A stretch of DNA of 64,000 nt from Bacillus cereus ATCC 14579 (GTDB lineage: Bacteria; Bacillota; Bacilli; Bacillales; Bacillaceae_G). Below, in pieces: positions 16,473 to 25,210 of this stretch (its first letter is position 1; every line of letters starts with the position of its first letter). A program made the position numbers and the translations under genes. The DNA lies in the NCBI RefSeq assembly GCF_000007825.1, contig NC_004722.1:1962501-2026500 (forward strand), read 5' to 3'. The notes under the pieces are model-generated. The model was not told where the DNA came from. It saw only the letters and a list, made by a program, of their open reading frames with translations, and ran no database searches.

Positions 16473-17414
16473 ATGTTAAATATATATTTAACAGACCGAA
16501 ACGGAAAACTACAAGAGATTGAGGAAATGCAAAAGGGGTGCTGGATTAATGTACTTCATCCAACAGAAGAAGAAATTCAATATCTAGTACAAACTTTAAA
16601 TGTAGACTTAGATTTCATTAAAGACCCTTTGGATGATGAAGAACGCTCTCGTATTGAAAAGGAAGACAATAATACTTTAATTATCGTGGATATTCCGACA
16701 GTTAGACATGATGAAGAAGGAAATTCGATTTATGACACGATTCCAATAGGTATGATTGTGATGCCGGATTGTTTTGTTACAATCTGCTTAGAAGAGAATC
16801 CAATTTTTGAACGTTTTATTAATCAACGTATTAAAGAATTTTATACGTTTAAGAAGACGCGCTTTGCACTTCAGCTCTTATATACGATTTCTACTTATTA
16901 TTTAAGATACTTAAAGCAAATAAATCGAAAAACAATTGATTTAGAGCATCAATTAAATCAGTCAATGAAAAATAAAGAGATTTTCACATTGTTAGGCCTT
17001 GAGAAAAGTTTAGTATACTTTACAACGTCATTAAAGGCTAATAAAATTGTAATTCAAAAGTTAATGCGTAATAGTACATTTTTAAAAATGTATGAAGACG
17101 ATCAAGATTTATTAGAAGATGTATTAATTGAAAATAAACAGGCTATTGAAATGGCGGAAATATATAGTCACATTTTAAGTGGAATGATGAATACTTTTAG
17201 CTCCGTTATATCAAATAATTTAAATAGTGTTATGAAACTGTTAACGTCAATTACGATCATTTTATCTTTACCGACGATGGTTTCTAGTTTCTTTGGAATG
17301 AACGTAAAGGTTCCGTTTGAAGGGGAAGCCCACGGTTTTGTAATTGTACTCATCATATGTGTAACACTATCTTTCACGTTAGCTTTTGTTTTTTGGAAGA
17401 AACGTTACTTTTAA
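16473..17414 (+). CDS. corA: CorA-family magnesium/divalent cation transporter
   Basis: 313 residues. A long cytoplasmic N-terminal domain (acidic, with LDDEERSRIEKED) and stalk helix lead to two C-terminal membrane helices. The diagnostic GMN signature occurs in VSSFFGMNVKVPF, ending the first helix, and the protein ends FVFWKKRYF. It forms a pentameric channel for Mg2+. No Mg2+ riboswitch structure was recognised in the upstream 330 bases. A very strong hairpin terminator follows. Confidence 0.92.
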   Translation: MLNIYLTDRNGKLQEIEEMQKGCWINVLHPTEEEIQYLVQTLNVDLDFIKDPLDDEERSRIEKEDNNTLIIVDIPTVRHDEEGNSIYDTIPIGMIVMPDCFVTICLEENPIFERFINQRIKEFYTFKKTRFALQLLYTISTYYLRYLKQINRKTIDLEHQLNQSMKNKEIFTLLGLEKSLVYFTTSLKANKIVIQKLMRNSTFLKMYEDDQDLLEDVLIENKQAIEMAEIYSHILSGMMNTFSSVISNNLNSVMKLLTSITIILSLPTMVSSFFGMNVKVPFEGEAHGFVIVLIICVTLSFTLAFVFWKKRYF

Positions 17415-17421
17415 CGATAAG

Positions 17422-17467
17422 AAAGCTGCTCTAGCATAGTTATATAACTACGCTAGAGCAGCTTTTT
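17422..17467 (+). terminator. corA terminator
   Basis: Long hairpin: AAAGCTGCTCTAGC pairs with GCTAGAGCAGCTTT, an A/C mismatch, then TAGTTA/TAACTA continues the stem; ends in T6. Confidence 0.85.
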
Positions 17468-17612
17468 TGCTATGAAATCTCAAATTTTGAATAGAATATA
17501 ACTTGTACAATGTAATGTATATAAAGGGTATGTATGCCATATAAACCTTGTTCAATTAATGAAATGGGGTTAAAATTACATATTGTTAATGAAAAGTTGG
17601 AGGAAATACATC

Positions 17613-18509
17613 ATGGAATTGTTTCAATTACCGAAAGCATTCCTGCAAATGAATACAATTTTTATCTCCATATTGATCGAAGCACTTCCTTTCGTGCTCA
17701 TTGGTGTATTTATTTCAGGATTCATTCAAATGTTCGTGACAGAAGATATGGTGGCAAAATGGATGCCGAAGAACCGATTTCTGTCTGTTTTATTAGCTAC
17801 TTTTTTAGGTATGTTGTTTCCAGGTTGTGAATGTGGAATTGTTCCGATTGTAAGACGATTAATTGGAAAAGGCGTTCCACCATACGCAGGGATTGCATTT
17901 ATGTTAACTGGACCTATTATTAATCCAGTTGTATTATTTGCTACTTATGTTGCCTTTGGGAGTAGTATGCACATGGTATGGTATCGTTCTATTGTAGCGA
18001 TTATCGTAGCCATTATCGTTGGAATTATATTATCCTTTATGTTTAAAGAACATCAATTAAGAGATGATCACTTCCCAGAAGTGAATAATAAGCGTCCACT
18101 GCGTAAAAAAATGTGGGATGTATGTACACACGCTGTTGAGGAATTCTTCTCAATGGGAAAATATTTAGTACTAGGTGCGTTAATTGCAGCAGCGGTACAA
18201 ACGTTTGTACAAACTTCAACACTTCTTGCTATTGGACAAGGTCCGTTTTCTTCATCAGCTGTTATGATGGGACTTGCTTATATATTATCACTTTGTTCAG
18301 AGGCAGATGCATTTATCGCTTCTTCGTTCCAAAGTACGTTTTCAACAGCTTCACTTGTCGCGTTCCTCGTTTACGGACCGATGGTGGATATTAAAAATAT
18401 GTTTATGATGCTTGCGACATTTAAAACTAAATTTGTAATTGTTGTTATAGTTACAGTTACTCTTGTTGTTTATGCAAGCTCACTACTCATTTATGCGATG
18501 GGGTGGTAG
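17613..18509 (+). CDS. permease, YraQ/DUF318 family (YcgR-like)
   Basis: 298 residues, eight or so membrane helices. Family motifs: ALPFVLIGVFISGFIQMFV, FLGMLFPGCECGIVPIVRRLIGKG (the CECG core), MLTGPIINPVVLFATYVAFG and LSLCSEADAFIASSF. The ATG at 17613 follows GGAGG by about eleven bases; the longer frame starts within that RBS region. It is followed after three bases by a YcgQ-like gene, the same pair as ycgR-ycgQ of B. subtilis. The transported solute is unknown; Cys/His content of the partner suggests metal or thiol chemistry. Confidence 0.85.
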   Translation: MELFQLPKAFLQMNTIFISILIEALPFVLIGVFISGFIQMFVTEDMVAKWMPKNRFLSVLLATFLGMLFPGCECGIVPIVRRLIGKGVPPYAGIAFMLTGPIINPVVLFATYVAFGSSMHMVWYRSIVAIIVAIIVGIILSFMFKEHQLRDDHFPEVNNKRPLRKKMWDVCTHAVEEFFSMGKYLVLGALIAAAVQTFVQTSTLLAIGQGPFSSSAVMMGLAYILSLCSEADAFIASSFQSTFSTASLVAFLVYGPMVDIKNMFMMLATFKTKFVIVVIVTVTLVVYASSLLIYAMGW

Positions 18510-18512
18510 GTT

Positions 18513-19382
18513 ATGTTTCGAGCATATATATTATTAGGTTTTACAATATTAATTGCGCAGCTTCATATTTCCGGTAACATTACGAAGTATATCAATATGA
18601 AGTATGCCTATTTATCAACAACAGCAGCAATTATTTTAGGTTTCTTAACGATTATACAAATTATCGTCGTTTTCCAAAAAGAGCACCAAAAGGAAAAAGA
18701 GAAAAATGATTGCAGTTGTGACCATAGCCATTGCGGGCATGATCATTCAAAAGATGAGAATACATGGTGGAAAAAAGCATTTTCGTACTCCTTGTTTTGT
18801 TTTCCAATTATCTCAGGGTTATTTTTCCCAATTGCGACGTTAGATTCGGATATTGTTAAAGCGAAAGGATTTCACTTTCCTGTTGCACAAGCAGAAAGTA
18901 AGGATCCATTTATGACAAGACAATTTCTAAGACCTGATACGAGCATTTATTACGGGAAAGAAGGATACCGTGGTGTAATGGAAAAAGGGAAGAAAGAGTT
19001 TGTTACGAAAGACAATATTAATTTGAAAGATGAAGACTTCCTAAAGGGTATGGAAACAATTTATAATTATCCTGGCGAGTTTACTGGGAAAAAATTATCT
19101 TTTAAAGGGTTTGTTTTTAGGGATGATTCTTCTAAAAAAGAACAATACTTCTTATTCCGTTTCGGTATTATACATTGCGTAGCAGATTCTGGTGTGTATG
19201 GTATGTTAGTGAAAAAGCCAGAAGGCGTAGAGTGGAATAATGATGACTGGATTCAAGTAGAAGGAGAGATAACTACTGAGTTTTATCAGCCGTTTCATGC
19301 GAATATTCCTGTATTAGAAGTAACAAAATGGAATAAAGTTGAACAGCCGAAAGAACAATATGTATTTATAGGAGCCGATTGA
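18513..19382 (+). CDS. TIGR03943-family permease subunit (YcgQ-like)
   Basis: 289 residues. Two membrane helices at the N-terminus, a Cys/His-rich cytoplasmic or external loop (CSCDHSHCGHDHS, about residues 67-79), a third helix (FSYSLFCFPIISGLFFPIA), then a soluble OB-like C-terminal half with DDWIQVEGEI and the closing VLEVTKWNKV. The motif could bind zinc, copper or a similar ion. It is encoded three bases after the CECG permease and must be its partner. Closed by a terminator overlapping the stop. Confidence 0.85.
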   Translation: MFRAYILLGFTILIAQLHISGNITKYINMKYAYLSTTAAIILGFLTIIQIIVVFQKEHQKEKEKNDCSCDHSHCGHDHSKDENTWWKKAFSYSLFCFPIISGLFFPIATLDSDIVKAKGFHFPVAQAESKDPFMTRQFLRPDTSIYYGKEGYRGVMEKGKKEFVTKDNINLKDEDFLKGMETIYNYPGEFTGKKLSFKGFVFRDDSSKKEQYFLFRFGIIHCVADSGVYGMLVKKPEGVEWNNDDWIQVEGEITTEFYQPFHANIPVLEVTKWNKVEQPKEQYVFIGAD

Positions 19383-19400
19383 TAAAATCGGTTCTTTTTT
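19372..19400 (+). terminator. terminator of the permease pair
   Basis: Stem GAGCCGATT / AATCGGTTC overlapping the stop codon, then T6. Confidence 0.75.
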
Positions 19401-19501
19401 GTGGACTAAAAGTTCTGAATGTTGTTAATATTAAACGTGTAGTTCATTTATTATAGTGATTATTGAAATATTAAGGATAAATCATTAAAGGGGTGATAAC
19501 A

Positions 19502-20008
19502 ATGACAGAAGTAAAGGGGAAAACAGCCAATGAGTCAAGGGTGTTCAAAACGAGCCGAGTATTCCCAACAGATTTAAATGATCATAACACGCTATTTGGT
19601 GGGAAGATATTATCGGAGATGGATATGGTTGCTTCTATTTCAGCATCCAGACATTCGAGAAAGGAATGTGTCACAGCATCTATGGACTGGGTCGATTTCT
19701 TACATCCTGTTCGTTCTTCAGATTGTGTTAGTTATGAATCTTTCGTAATTTGGACGGGAAGAACTTCGATGGAAGTGTTTGTGAAGGTAGTATCTGAATA
19801 TTTAATTTCAGGTGAGAAGCGTATAGCGGCAACGTCATTCGTTACTTTTGTGGCACTTAGTAAGGAAAATAATCCAGTTCCAGTACCGCGTGTTATCCCT
19901 GACACAGAAGAAGAGAAAGAATCACATCGTATTGCTGTGTTACGTGCAGAACAGCGTCATATACGTAAGGCAGAGAGTAAGAAAGTAGCCACATTGTTAA
20001 CCTTTTGA
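19502..20008 (+). CDS. acyl-CoA thioesterase, hotdog fold (YkhA-like)
   Basis: 168 residues. The hotdog acyl-CoA hydrolase signature is present: FPTDLNDHNTLFGGKILSEMDMVASI (catalytic Asn/Asp and the GG turn), then VTASMDWVDFLHPV and YESFVIWTGRTSMEVFVKV. It hydrolyses acyl-CoA in the cytoplasm and probably acts as a hexamer. The ATG at 19502 has the extended site AAAGGGGTGAT; the GTG at 19493 lies inside that site. Single gene. Confidence 0.88.
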   Translation: MTEVKGKTANESRVFKTSRVFPTDLNDHNTLFGGKILSEMDMVASISASRHSRKECVTASMDWVDFLHPVRSSDCVSYESFVIWTGRTSMEVFVKVVSEYLISGEKRIAATSFVTFVALSKENNPVPVPRVIPDTEEEKESHRIAVLRAEQRHIRKAESKKVATLLTF

Positions 20009-20062
20009 GATGAATATTTAGCCATTTAAGTTACTATAGCAGTCGGAAATGGTTTTAAAATG

Positions 20063-20096
20063 AAAAGCGGACACCTAAAAATAGGTGTCCGCTTTT
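20063..20096. terminator. bidirectional terminator
   Basis: Perfect 14-bp stem AAAAGCGGACACCT / AGGTGTCCGCTTTT between the thioesterase and the convergent YjcZ gene. Confidence 0.85.
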
Positions 20097-20134
20097 ATAG
20101 TTTTTTCATCCACATATCATATGACAGTAGCTAC

Positions 20135-20221
20135 TTAGCAGAAGCAAGCAGCACCGACGATGATTAAGAGGATAAATAATACGACTAATAGCGCAAATCC
20201 ATTACCATGTGCGAAGCCCAT
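20135..20221 (-). CDS. YjcZ-family tiny sporulation membrane protein
   Basis: 28 residues: a short Gly-rich head (MGFAHGNGFAL) and one hydrophobic helix LLVVLFILLIIVGAACFC ending in the CxC tail. This is the usual form of the tiny YjcZ/SscA-like proteins found in spore-forming Bacillus. AAAAGGAGG precedes the ATG by seven bases. Relatives are made in sporulation and associate with spore surface layers; the role of this copy is unknown. Confidence 0.85.
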   Translation of the reverse strand: MGFAHGNGFALLVVLFILLIIVGAACFC

Positions 20222-20381
20222 TGTTATTTCCTCCTTTTATTTTAAGATACAACATACAATATGCAAATGAGCTATTGTTTGATATGGACATATATCATGC
20301 AATGACATATTTTCTTGAATGATAATGTAATAAAAAAGGGAAGATATAGAAATAACAGTAAGTGGAGAAAGGAATTTATCC

Positions 20382-21566
20382 ATGAAGCACTTTTTCGCTA
20401 TAATCCTTTGTTTAATAGGTGTATTCATTTGGATGAACATCGATGTGGAAATGGGGAAGGAAATGGCTAGTGAATATGAATTAGGACAAGTTCGATTAGG
20501 TGAATTTCAATTATATACGAACGGTGAAGAGTTATATAGAAAATTATTTGAGGATATAAACGATGCAGAAAAGTATATATATATCCATTTTTATATTGTA
20601 GGAAAAGATGAAATAAGCCAAGAGTTTTTACAGTTATTAGAGAAAAAAGCATCTAGCGGAGTAGAAGTGAAATTGTCAGTCGATCGGATAGGTGGATATA
20701 AGCTGAAGAAAAAGGTAATTAGCCGATTAAAGGAAAACGGTGTGAAGTTTACATTTAGTAAAAAACCGAAACTGAAAAATGTGTTCTATTCTTTGCATCA
20801 ACGGAATCATAGACGTATTGTTACGATAGATGGAAAGGTATCATACGTCGGTGGTTTTAATATCGGAAAGGAGTACCTTGGACAAAATCCAAAGTTTGGG
20901 CCATGGCGTGATTATCACGTGCGCATCCATGGTGAGGGTGCAGCGGATATGGAAAGAAAGTTCGCCGAAGATTGGAAAGAAGATACAGGAGAAAAAATGC
21001 CTATACATGAAAGTATACCTACATTAGGGAATGTGAAATATCAATATTTATTTTCAAATGGAAAAGGCTTATGGGAAAAGTATGGGGCACTTTTAAAAAA
21101 GGCTAAAAAGTCTTTAATTATCGCTACACCATATTTTGTACCAAGTAAAGAAATGGTGAAAGAGTTAAAAGCTGCATTAAATCGTGGTGTTAATGTGAAA
21201 ATTCTCGTGCCATTTAAAAGTGATGCCATATTGTTAAAACAAGCTGCCTATCCATATTTGAAAGATATGTTACATGCTGGAGCGGAGATTTATCAATATC
21301 GAAATGGATTTTTTCATGGGAAAGTAACAATTATTGATGGAGAAATTGTTGATATTGGGACAGCGAATTTTGATAATAGAAGTTTTTATTTAAATTGTGA
21401 GTCTAACTGTATCATATATGATAAAACAGTTGTTGATGAAGTATGGAGTCGATTACAGGTAGACTTTCATAAATCAAAACGATTTTCTGAAGAAGATTTT
21501 GAGAAAATTAGTAGATGGGATTGGTTTTTAGCGAGAATAGCGAATGTTTTAGCATCATATTTATAG
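20382..21566 (+). CDS. phospholipase D-type cardiolipin synthase-like protein
   Basis: 394 residues: one short N-terminal hydrophobic segment (FFAIILCLIGVFIWM), then two PLD domains. The second HKD motif is canonical (HGKVTIIDGEIVDIGTANFDNRSF). The first reads NHRRIVTIDGK, so Lys is replaced by Arg (HxR instead of HxK) in an otherwise intact site. The family joins two phosphatidylglycerols into cardiolipin. It is shorter than ClsA (one instead of two membrane helices), like the YwjE/YwiE-type paralogues. Thirty bases separate it from a spore-coat-like gene. Confidence 0.85.
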   Translation: MKHFFAIILCLIGVFIWMNIDVEMGKEMASEYELGQVRLGEFQLYTNGEELYRKLFEDINDAEKYIYIHFYIVGKDEISQEFLQLLEKKASSGVEVKLSVDRIGGYKLKKKVISRLKENGVKFTFSKKPKLKNVFYSLHQRNHRRIVTIDGKVSYVGGFNIGKEYLGQNPKFGPWRDYHVRIHGEGAADMERKFAEDWKEDTGEKMPIHESIPTLGNVKYQYLFSNGKGLWEKYGALLKKAKKSLIIATPYFVPSKEMVKELKAALNRGVNVKILVPFKSDAILLKQAAYPYLKDMLHAGAEIYQYRNGFFHGKVTIIDGEIVDIGTANFDNRSFYLNCESNCIIYDKTVVDEVWSRLQVDFHKSKRFSEEDFEKISRWDWFLARIANVLASYL

Positions 21567-21597
21567 TATATGGACAAAAGAGAAGGGAGGCGCTTTA

Positions 21598-22056
21598 ATG
21601 GACTGTATGAAAGAATTAATGAAATATAGTTATATGCTAATATACAAGGTTGGAGAGTATGCTGGAAAGGTCAGAGACGAAGAATTAAAAAATCTATTAC
21701 AGCACCATTTACCATATATGTTACAAGCATATAATGAACAAGTAAATTTTCAAGAAGGAGAGAATGTGCAGCATATAACCTGTGAAACAATGGAGTTTGA
21801 TTTGCATGAAATGGGAAAGGAAACAGTTAGTAAATATACAGGGGATATTCATATTGCAACCAGTTATATTGCGCATTTGAAACGATTAGCTTTAAAGTTT
21901 GCTCAAGTTGCAGTGGAAGTTGCTAACCCAGAGTTTCGCTCATTTTTGGAAAATTGTTTCCTGAAAATGAACCGTTACGCTTATAGTGTGTGGCAATATG
22001 TTATGAAGAAGGAATATAAGATTACACATCTGTATGAAAATGAAAAGTTTGCATGA
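21598..22056 (+). CDS. CotF-like ferritin-fold protein
   Basis: 152 residues, all helical. The pattern of a helix pair (LMKYSYMLIYKVGEYAGKVRDEELKNLLQHHLPYMLQAYNEQ) and a second pair (IATSYIAHLKRLALKFAQVAVEVANPEFRSFLENCFLKMNRYAYSVWQYVM) resembles the Coat_F domain of spore coat proteins. The recurring AxxxxNPEFR stretch supports it. It is probably cotranscribed with the cardiolipin synthase-like gene. Sporulation expression and coat location are inferred only from the family. Confidence 0.6.
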   Translation: MDCMKELMKYSYMLIYKVGEYAGKVRDEELKNLLQHHLPYMLQAYNEQVNFQEGENVQHITCETMEFDLHEMGKETVSKYTGDIHIATSYIAHLKRLALKFAQVAVEVANPEFRSFLENCFLKMNRYAYSVWQYVMKKEYKITHLYENEKFA

Positions 22057-22057
22057 G

Positions 22058-22093
22058 AAACTAAGGCGAAATGGTATGCGCCTTAGTTTTTTT
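22058..22093 (+). terminator. terminator after the CotF-like gene
   Basis: Stem AAACTAAGGCG / CGCCTTAGTTT, ten-base loop, T run. Confidence 0.8.
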
Positions 22094-22281
22094 ACGTCCA
22101 TTGAGAGAAAAAACTAGTTTTATTGTGTATCGATTGGAAATGAAATATATAAATTAAAATTAGGTTTTGTTATCGGAAAATTTACAAAAATTTACCGTAT
22201 ATTTACTGTTTTTCAATCTCTCCTTTAAAAATAGAGAGTAATATGAGGTTGTACATATTCTATCACAAGGAGGAAACGCAA

Positions 22282-22461
22282 ATGAACAAATGGGTTAAAT
22301 CATTAACTGCTATGGCACTTGCAAGTTCTTTATTAATGGTAGGTTGTAGTAAAGGTGAGGACAAGAAGAAAGAAGACGACACAACAACACAACAAGAGGA
22401 CAAAAAGGATAAAGAAACAAGCGGAACCGAGAAGTCTACTGATTCTAAAGAAAAGAAATAA
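22282..22461 (+). CDS. small lipoprotein
   Basis: 59 residues. Signal peptide WVKSLTAMALASSLLMVGCS with a clear lipobox (MVGC, Cys about residue 21), then only charged and polar residues (Lys, Glu, Asp, Thr, Gln) to the end. AAGGAGG precedes the ATG at 22282. It would be anchored outside the membrane with a flexible tail. No family or function recognised. Confidence 0.75.
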   Translation: MNKWVKSLTAMALASSLLMVGCSKGEDKKKEDDTTTQQEDKKDKETSGTEKSTDSKEKK

Positions 22462-22472
22462 AGTAATAATAA

Positions 22473-22503
22473 AGCTTCCTCTTATATATGAGGAAGTTTT
22501 TTT
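22473..22503 (+). terminator. terminator of the small lipoprotein gene
   Basis: Stem CTTCCTC / GAGGAAG, eight-base loop, then seven T. Confidence 0.75.
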
Positions 22504-22562
22504 GTTGTAAATTGACTAAGATTATTGAAAAATAGAAAGAGAATGAAAGAGGGGGAAAACAA

Positions 22563-23186
22563 ATGAAAGTATGTATATTGGGAGCAACAGGACGAGTAGG
22601 TTCAAACATAATTAATTTAGCATTAAAGGATTCAGCTGAAGTGACTGCATTAGCGCGTGATTTAAATAGAATAGAAATACAACATGAAAGGTTAAGAGTG
22701 ATAGAAGGGAATGTATTGAACGAAAATGATATAAAGAAAGCGATAGAAGGAAGTGATATAGTAATTAGTGCACTTGGAACGGATCAAAATGGAACATTAG
22801 CGAAGAGTATGCCACAAATTATAAAGGAAATGGAAGAAGATGGGATTCGCGGGATCATAACAATAGGAACAGCTGGTATTTTACAAGCAAGAACAGATCT
22901 AAATTTATATCGTTTTCAATCAACGGAATCAAAAAGGAAAACGACAACGGCAGCGGAAGATCATTTGGCTGCATATAAGGTACTAAGTAATAGTAATAAT
23001 TTATGTTGGACAGTTGTTTGTCCGACACATTTAATAGATGGTGAGGCGACAGAGGTATATCGAACTGAAAAAGATATATTGCCAGAGGGTGGATCAAAAA
23101 TTACAGTGGGTGATACAGCACACTTTGCATGGGATCTATGTAAGAAAAATATATATGAAAATAGTCGAGTAGGTATTGCATATTAA
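22563..23186 (+). CDS. NAD(P)H-binding protein (atypical SDR, YwnB-like)
   Basis: 207 residues. The Rossmann loop CILGATGRVGSN gives GATGxVG, then TALARDLNRIE (adenine side) and VIEGNVLNENDIKKAIEGSDIVISALGT. The LCWTVVCPTHLID region replaces the usual catalytic Tyr/Lys, as in the NmrA/BVR-B-like group. It may be a flavin reductase or a redox-sensing binding protein. RBS GAGGGGG. Ends at a bidirectional terminator shared with the convergent DUF456 gene. Confidence 0.8.
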   Translation: MKVCILGATGRVGSNIINLALKDSAEVTALARDLNRIEIQHERLRVIEGNVLNENDIKKAIEGSDIVISALGTDQNGTLAKSMPQIIKEMEEDGIRGIITIGTAGILQARTDLNLYRFQSTESKRKTTTAAEDHLAAYKVLSNSNNLCWTVVCPTHLIDGEATEVYRTEKDILPEGGSKITVGDTAHFAWDLCKKNIYENSRVGIAY

Positions 23187-23188
23187 AA

Positions 23189-23212
23189 AACCATCCCAAA
23201 GTCGGGATGGTT
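23189..23212. terminator. bidirectional terminator
   Basis: Perfect stem AACCATCCC / GGGATGGTT with loop AAAGTC between convergent genes. Confidence 0.8.
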
Positions 23213-23693
23213 AAAAGATGATATAACACAAGAAGATGATAATCATAATGATTTGGAGAATTGCTTTCGCTACTGTACTGCTTAAAAAACCAACTACAGT
23301 AGCGACTCCAACTAGAAAAGCATCTTTTGGCGATTTTTTATGTACTAGTTCTGTTATAAATACTGATAAGAACGGTATGATAATAAGTCCGAATGGTGGG
23401 AAGAAGAACGAGCCGACAATGATAGAAATCATTCCGACACGTTCACCCCATTTAGAACTACCGTATTTTTTTAAGAAATATCCATTTGCAATAAAATCAG
23501 CAACGAAAATGAAAAGAGTGAAAATGACTTGAATAATCCAAAAAGAAGTTGTTAATTCGCCTCCATTTATACCGAAATGGTAAATCAAATATCCAGCCCA
23601 GACAGCTAGTATGCCAGGGATAATTGGATAAATAAAGGCGAGAAATGAAACAACGAAACAGGCAATGATACAAATTGTTAATAAAACAGTCAC
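23211..23693 (-). CDS. DUF456 membrane protein
   Basis: 160 residues with about four helices. DUF456 pattern: AFIYPIIPGILAVWAGYLIYHF at the N-terminus, then VADFIANGYFLKKYGSSKWGERVGMI and PFGLIIIPFLSVFITELVHKKSPKDAFLVG, rich in Gly. GTG start with AAGGAG seven bases upstream; it lies one base after the stop of the CNNM/CorC gene, so the two are translated from one mRNA. Function unknown. Confidence 0.82.
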   Translation of the reverse strand: MTVLLTICIIACFVVSFLAFIYPIIPGILAVWAGYLIYHFGINGGELTTSFWIIQVIFTLFIFVADFIANGYFLKKYGSSKWGERVGMISIIVGSFFFPPFGLIIIPFLSVFITELVHKKSPKDAFLVGVATVVGFLSSTVAKAILQIIMIIIFLCYIIF

Positions 23694-23694
23694 T

Positions 23695-25002
23695 TTATAG
23701 CTCCTTTTTAATATCTAGTTTATGTACAGCAACTTTTTTGACTTGATGTCCATCAAGTTCTAATACTTTAAATTGAAAACCAGCATATTCAATGGAATAG
23801 CCAGCTTCAATATTTAAGTCAACTGCTTGAGAGAGAAGCCATCCTCCGATTGTATCTAAATCACTATCATCAATATGTAGGCCAAACATATCATTTACTT
23901 CAGAAATAAGCACCTTTCCGTCTAAAACAGTAAGCTTAGGTGTACGCTTTTCAATCATAGGTGATTCATCAGCATCGAATTCATCTTGAATTTCTCCAAT
24001 GATTTCTTCAAGAATATCTTCCATCGTTAAAAGTCCGGCAGTACCACCATATTCATCCATAACGATTGCCATCTGAACGCGATTTTTTTGAAGGTGGACT
24101 AACGTTTTACGAATTGGAACTGTTTCAAATACAGTTAGAACAGGATGTATATAAGATTCAAGTGGTTTATAAATACCTTTCGTTTGATCATGGAATACTT
24201 CTTTCGTATTGATCATCCCAATGATATCATCTTTATCTTTTTCAATGATTGGATAGCGTGTATATTTTTCAGTAGCGACGATATCCATATTTTCTTCTAA
24301 CGTATTTTCAGTAGACAAGCAAATCATTTCGGTACGAGGAACCATAATTTCTTTCGCAACTCGATCATCAAATTCAAAAATGTTATTTACATATTTATAT
24401 TCGGTTTGGTTTATTTCACCGCTTTTAAAACTTTCACCTAAAATGAGTCGCAATTCCTCTTCAGAATGAGCAAGTTCACTTTCCTTCGCAGGTTCTAATC
24501 CGAGTAGTTTTGTGAAAAATATAGCTGTACTATTGAGTAGCCAAATGAATGGATACATAATTTTATCAAATAAAATAAGCGGTCTTGCAAATTTGAGTGT
24601 GATTGCTTCTGCTTTTTGAATTGCGAAAGACTTTGGAACTAATTCACCTAATACAACGTGGAAAAATGTAATAACACTAAAAGCAATAACAAAAGATAAA
24701 GTGTTAGCCATTGTTCCAGTAATATTAATTTTTTCAAAGAGCGGTCGTAGTATATGTTCCACAGTCGGTTCACCAAGCCAACCAAGCCCTAAAGAAGTGA
24801 TTGTAATTCCGAGCTGACAAGCTGATAAATAAACATCTAAATTAGATAGGACGCTTCTTGCAGCTAAAGCTTGTTTATTACCTTCATTTGCAAGTTGGTC
24901 AATTCGACTTTTTCGTACTTTTACAACAGCGAATTCTGATGCAACGAAAAAGCCAGAAATAAGAATAAGTACAAAGATGAGAAAAATATTTAATATGTCC
25001 AA
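23695..25002 (-). CDS. hemolysin/CNNM-CorC family transporter
   Basis: 435 residues: DUF21/CNNM membrane domain with four helices (LNIFLIFVLILISGFFVASEFAVVKVRKSR), two CBS domains (VAKEIMVPRTEMICLSTENTLEEN and MAIVMDEYGGTAGLLTMEDILEEIIG) and a CorC_HlyC domain at the end. Members export Mg2+ or similar ions. Start is uncertain: TTG 25002 has TGGAG eight bases upstream and gives the usual family length; an upstream GGAGGTGA site at about 25040 has no good start nearby in this frame. First gene of a two-gene operon with DUF456. Confidence 0.87.
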   Translation of the reverse strand: MDILNIFLIFVLILISGFFVASEFAVVKVRKSRIDQLANEGNKQALAARSVLSNLDVYLSACQLGITITSLGLGWLGEPTVEHILRPLFEKINITGTMANTLSFVIAFSVITFFHVVLGELVPKSFAIQKAEAITLKFARPLILFDKIMYPFIWLLNSTAIFFTKLLGLEPAKESELAHSEEELRLILGESFKSGEINQTEYKYVNNIFEFDDRVAKEIMVPRTEMICLSTENTLEENMDIVATEKYTRYPIIEKDKDDIIGMINTKEVFHDQTKGIYKPLESYIHPVLTVFETVPIRKTLVHLQKNRVQMAIVMDEYGGTAGLLTMEDILEEIIGEIQDEFDADESPMIEKRTPKLTVLDGKVLISEVNDMFGLHIDDSDLDTIGGWLLSQAVDLNIEAGYSIEYAGFQFKVLELDGHQVKKVAVHKLDIKKEL

Positions 25003-25170
25003 GCGTGTTCTCCATTCCAAGGTCTGGAATAAAGATGTCACCTCCTGCAATTATGTTATACTTTTATAATAAATCCAAATGAAAAGAATAGTCAAAGGAA
25101 AAGGGTAAATATTGGTATGTTTCTGTAATAGTTTTTGAATTTGCTGTTATTTTGTCCGCTATACAAAAGG

Positions 25171-25206
25171 AATAACCCCCTACTTTTAGATTATAGAGGG
25201 TTATTT
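25171..25206 (-). terminator. terminator of the DppB-like permease gene
   Basis: Stem AATAACCCCCTA / TAGAGGGTTATT with one mismatch, located just after the stop of the minus-strand gene. Confidence 0.6.
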
Positions 25207-25210
25207 TAAA

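Noticed and set aside
17534..17830. Plus-strand ORF before and overlapping the YcgR-like permease
   Set aside because: Runs out of frame over the conserved permease N-terminus; composition not protein-like.
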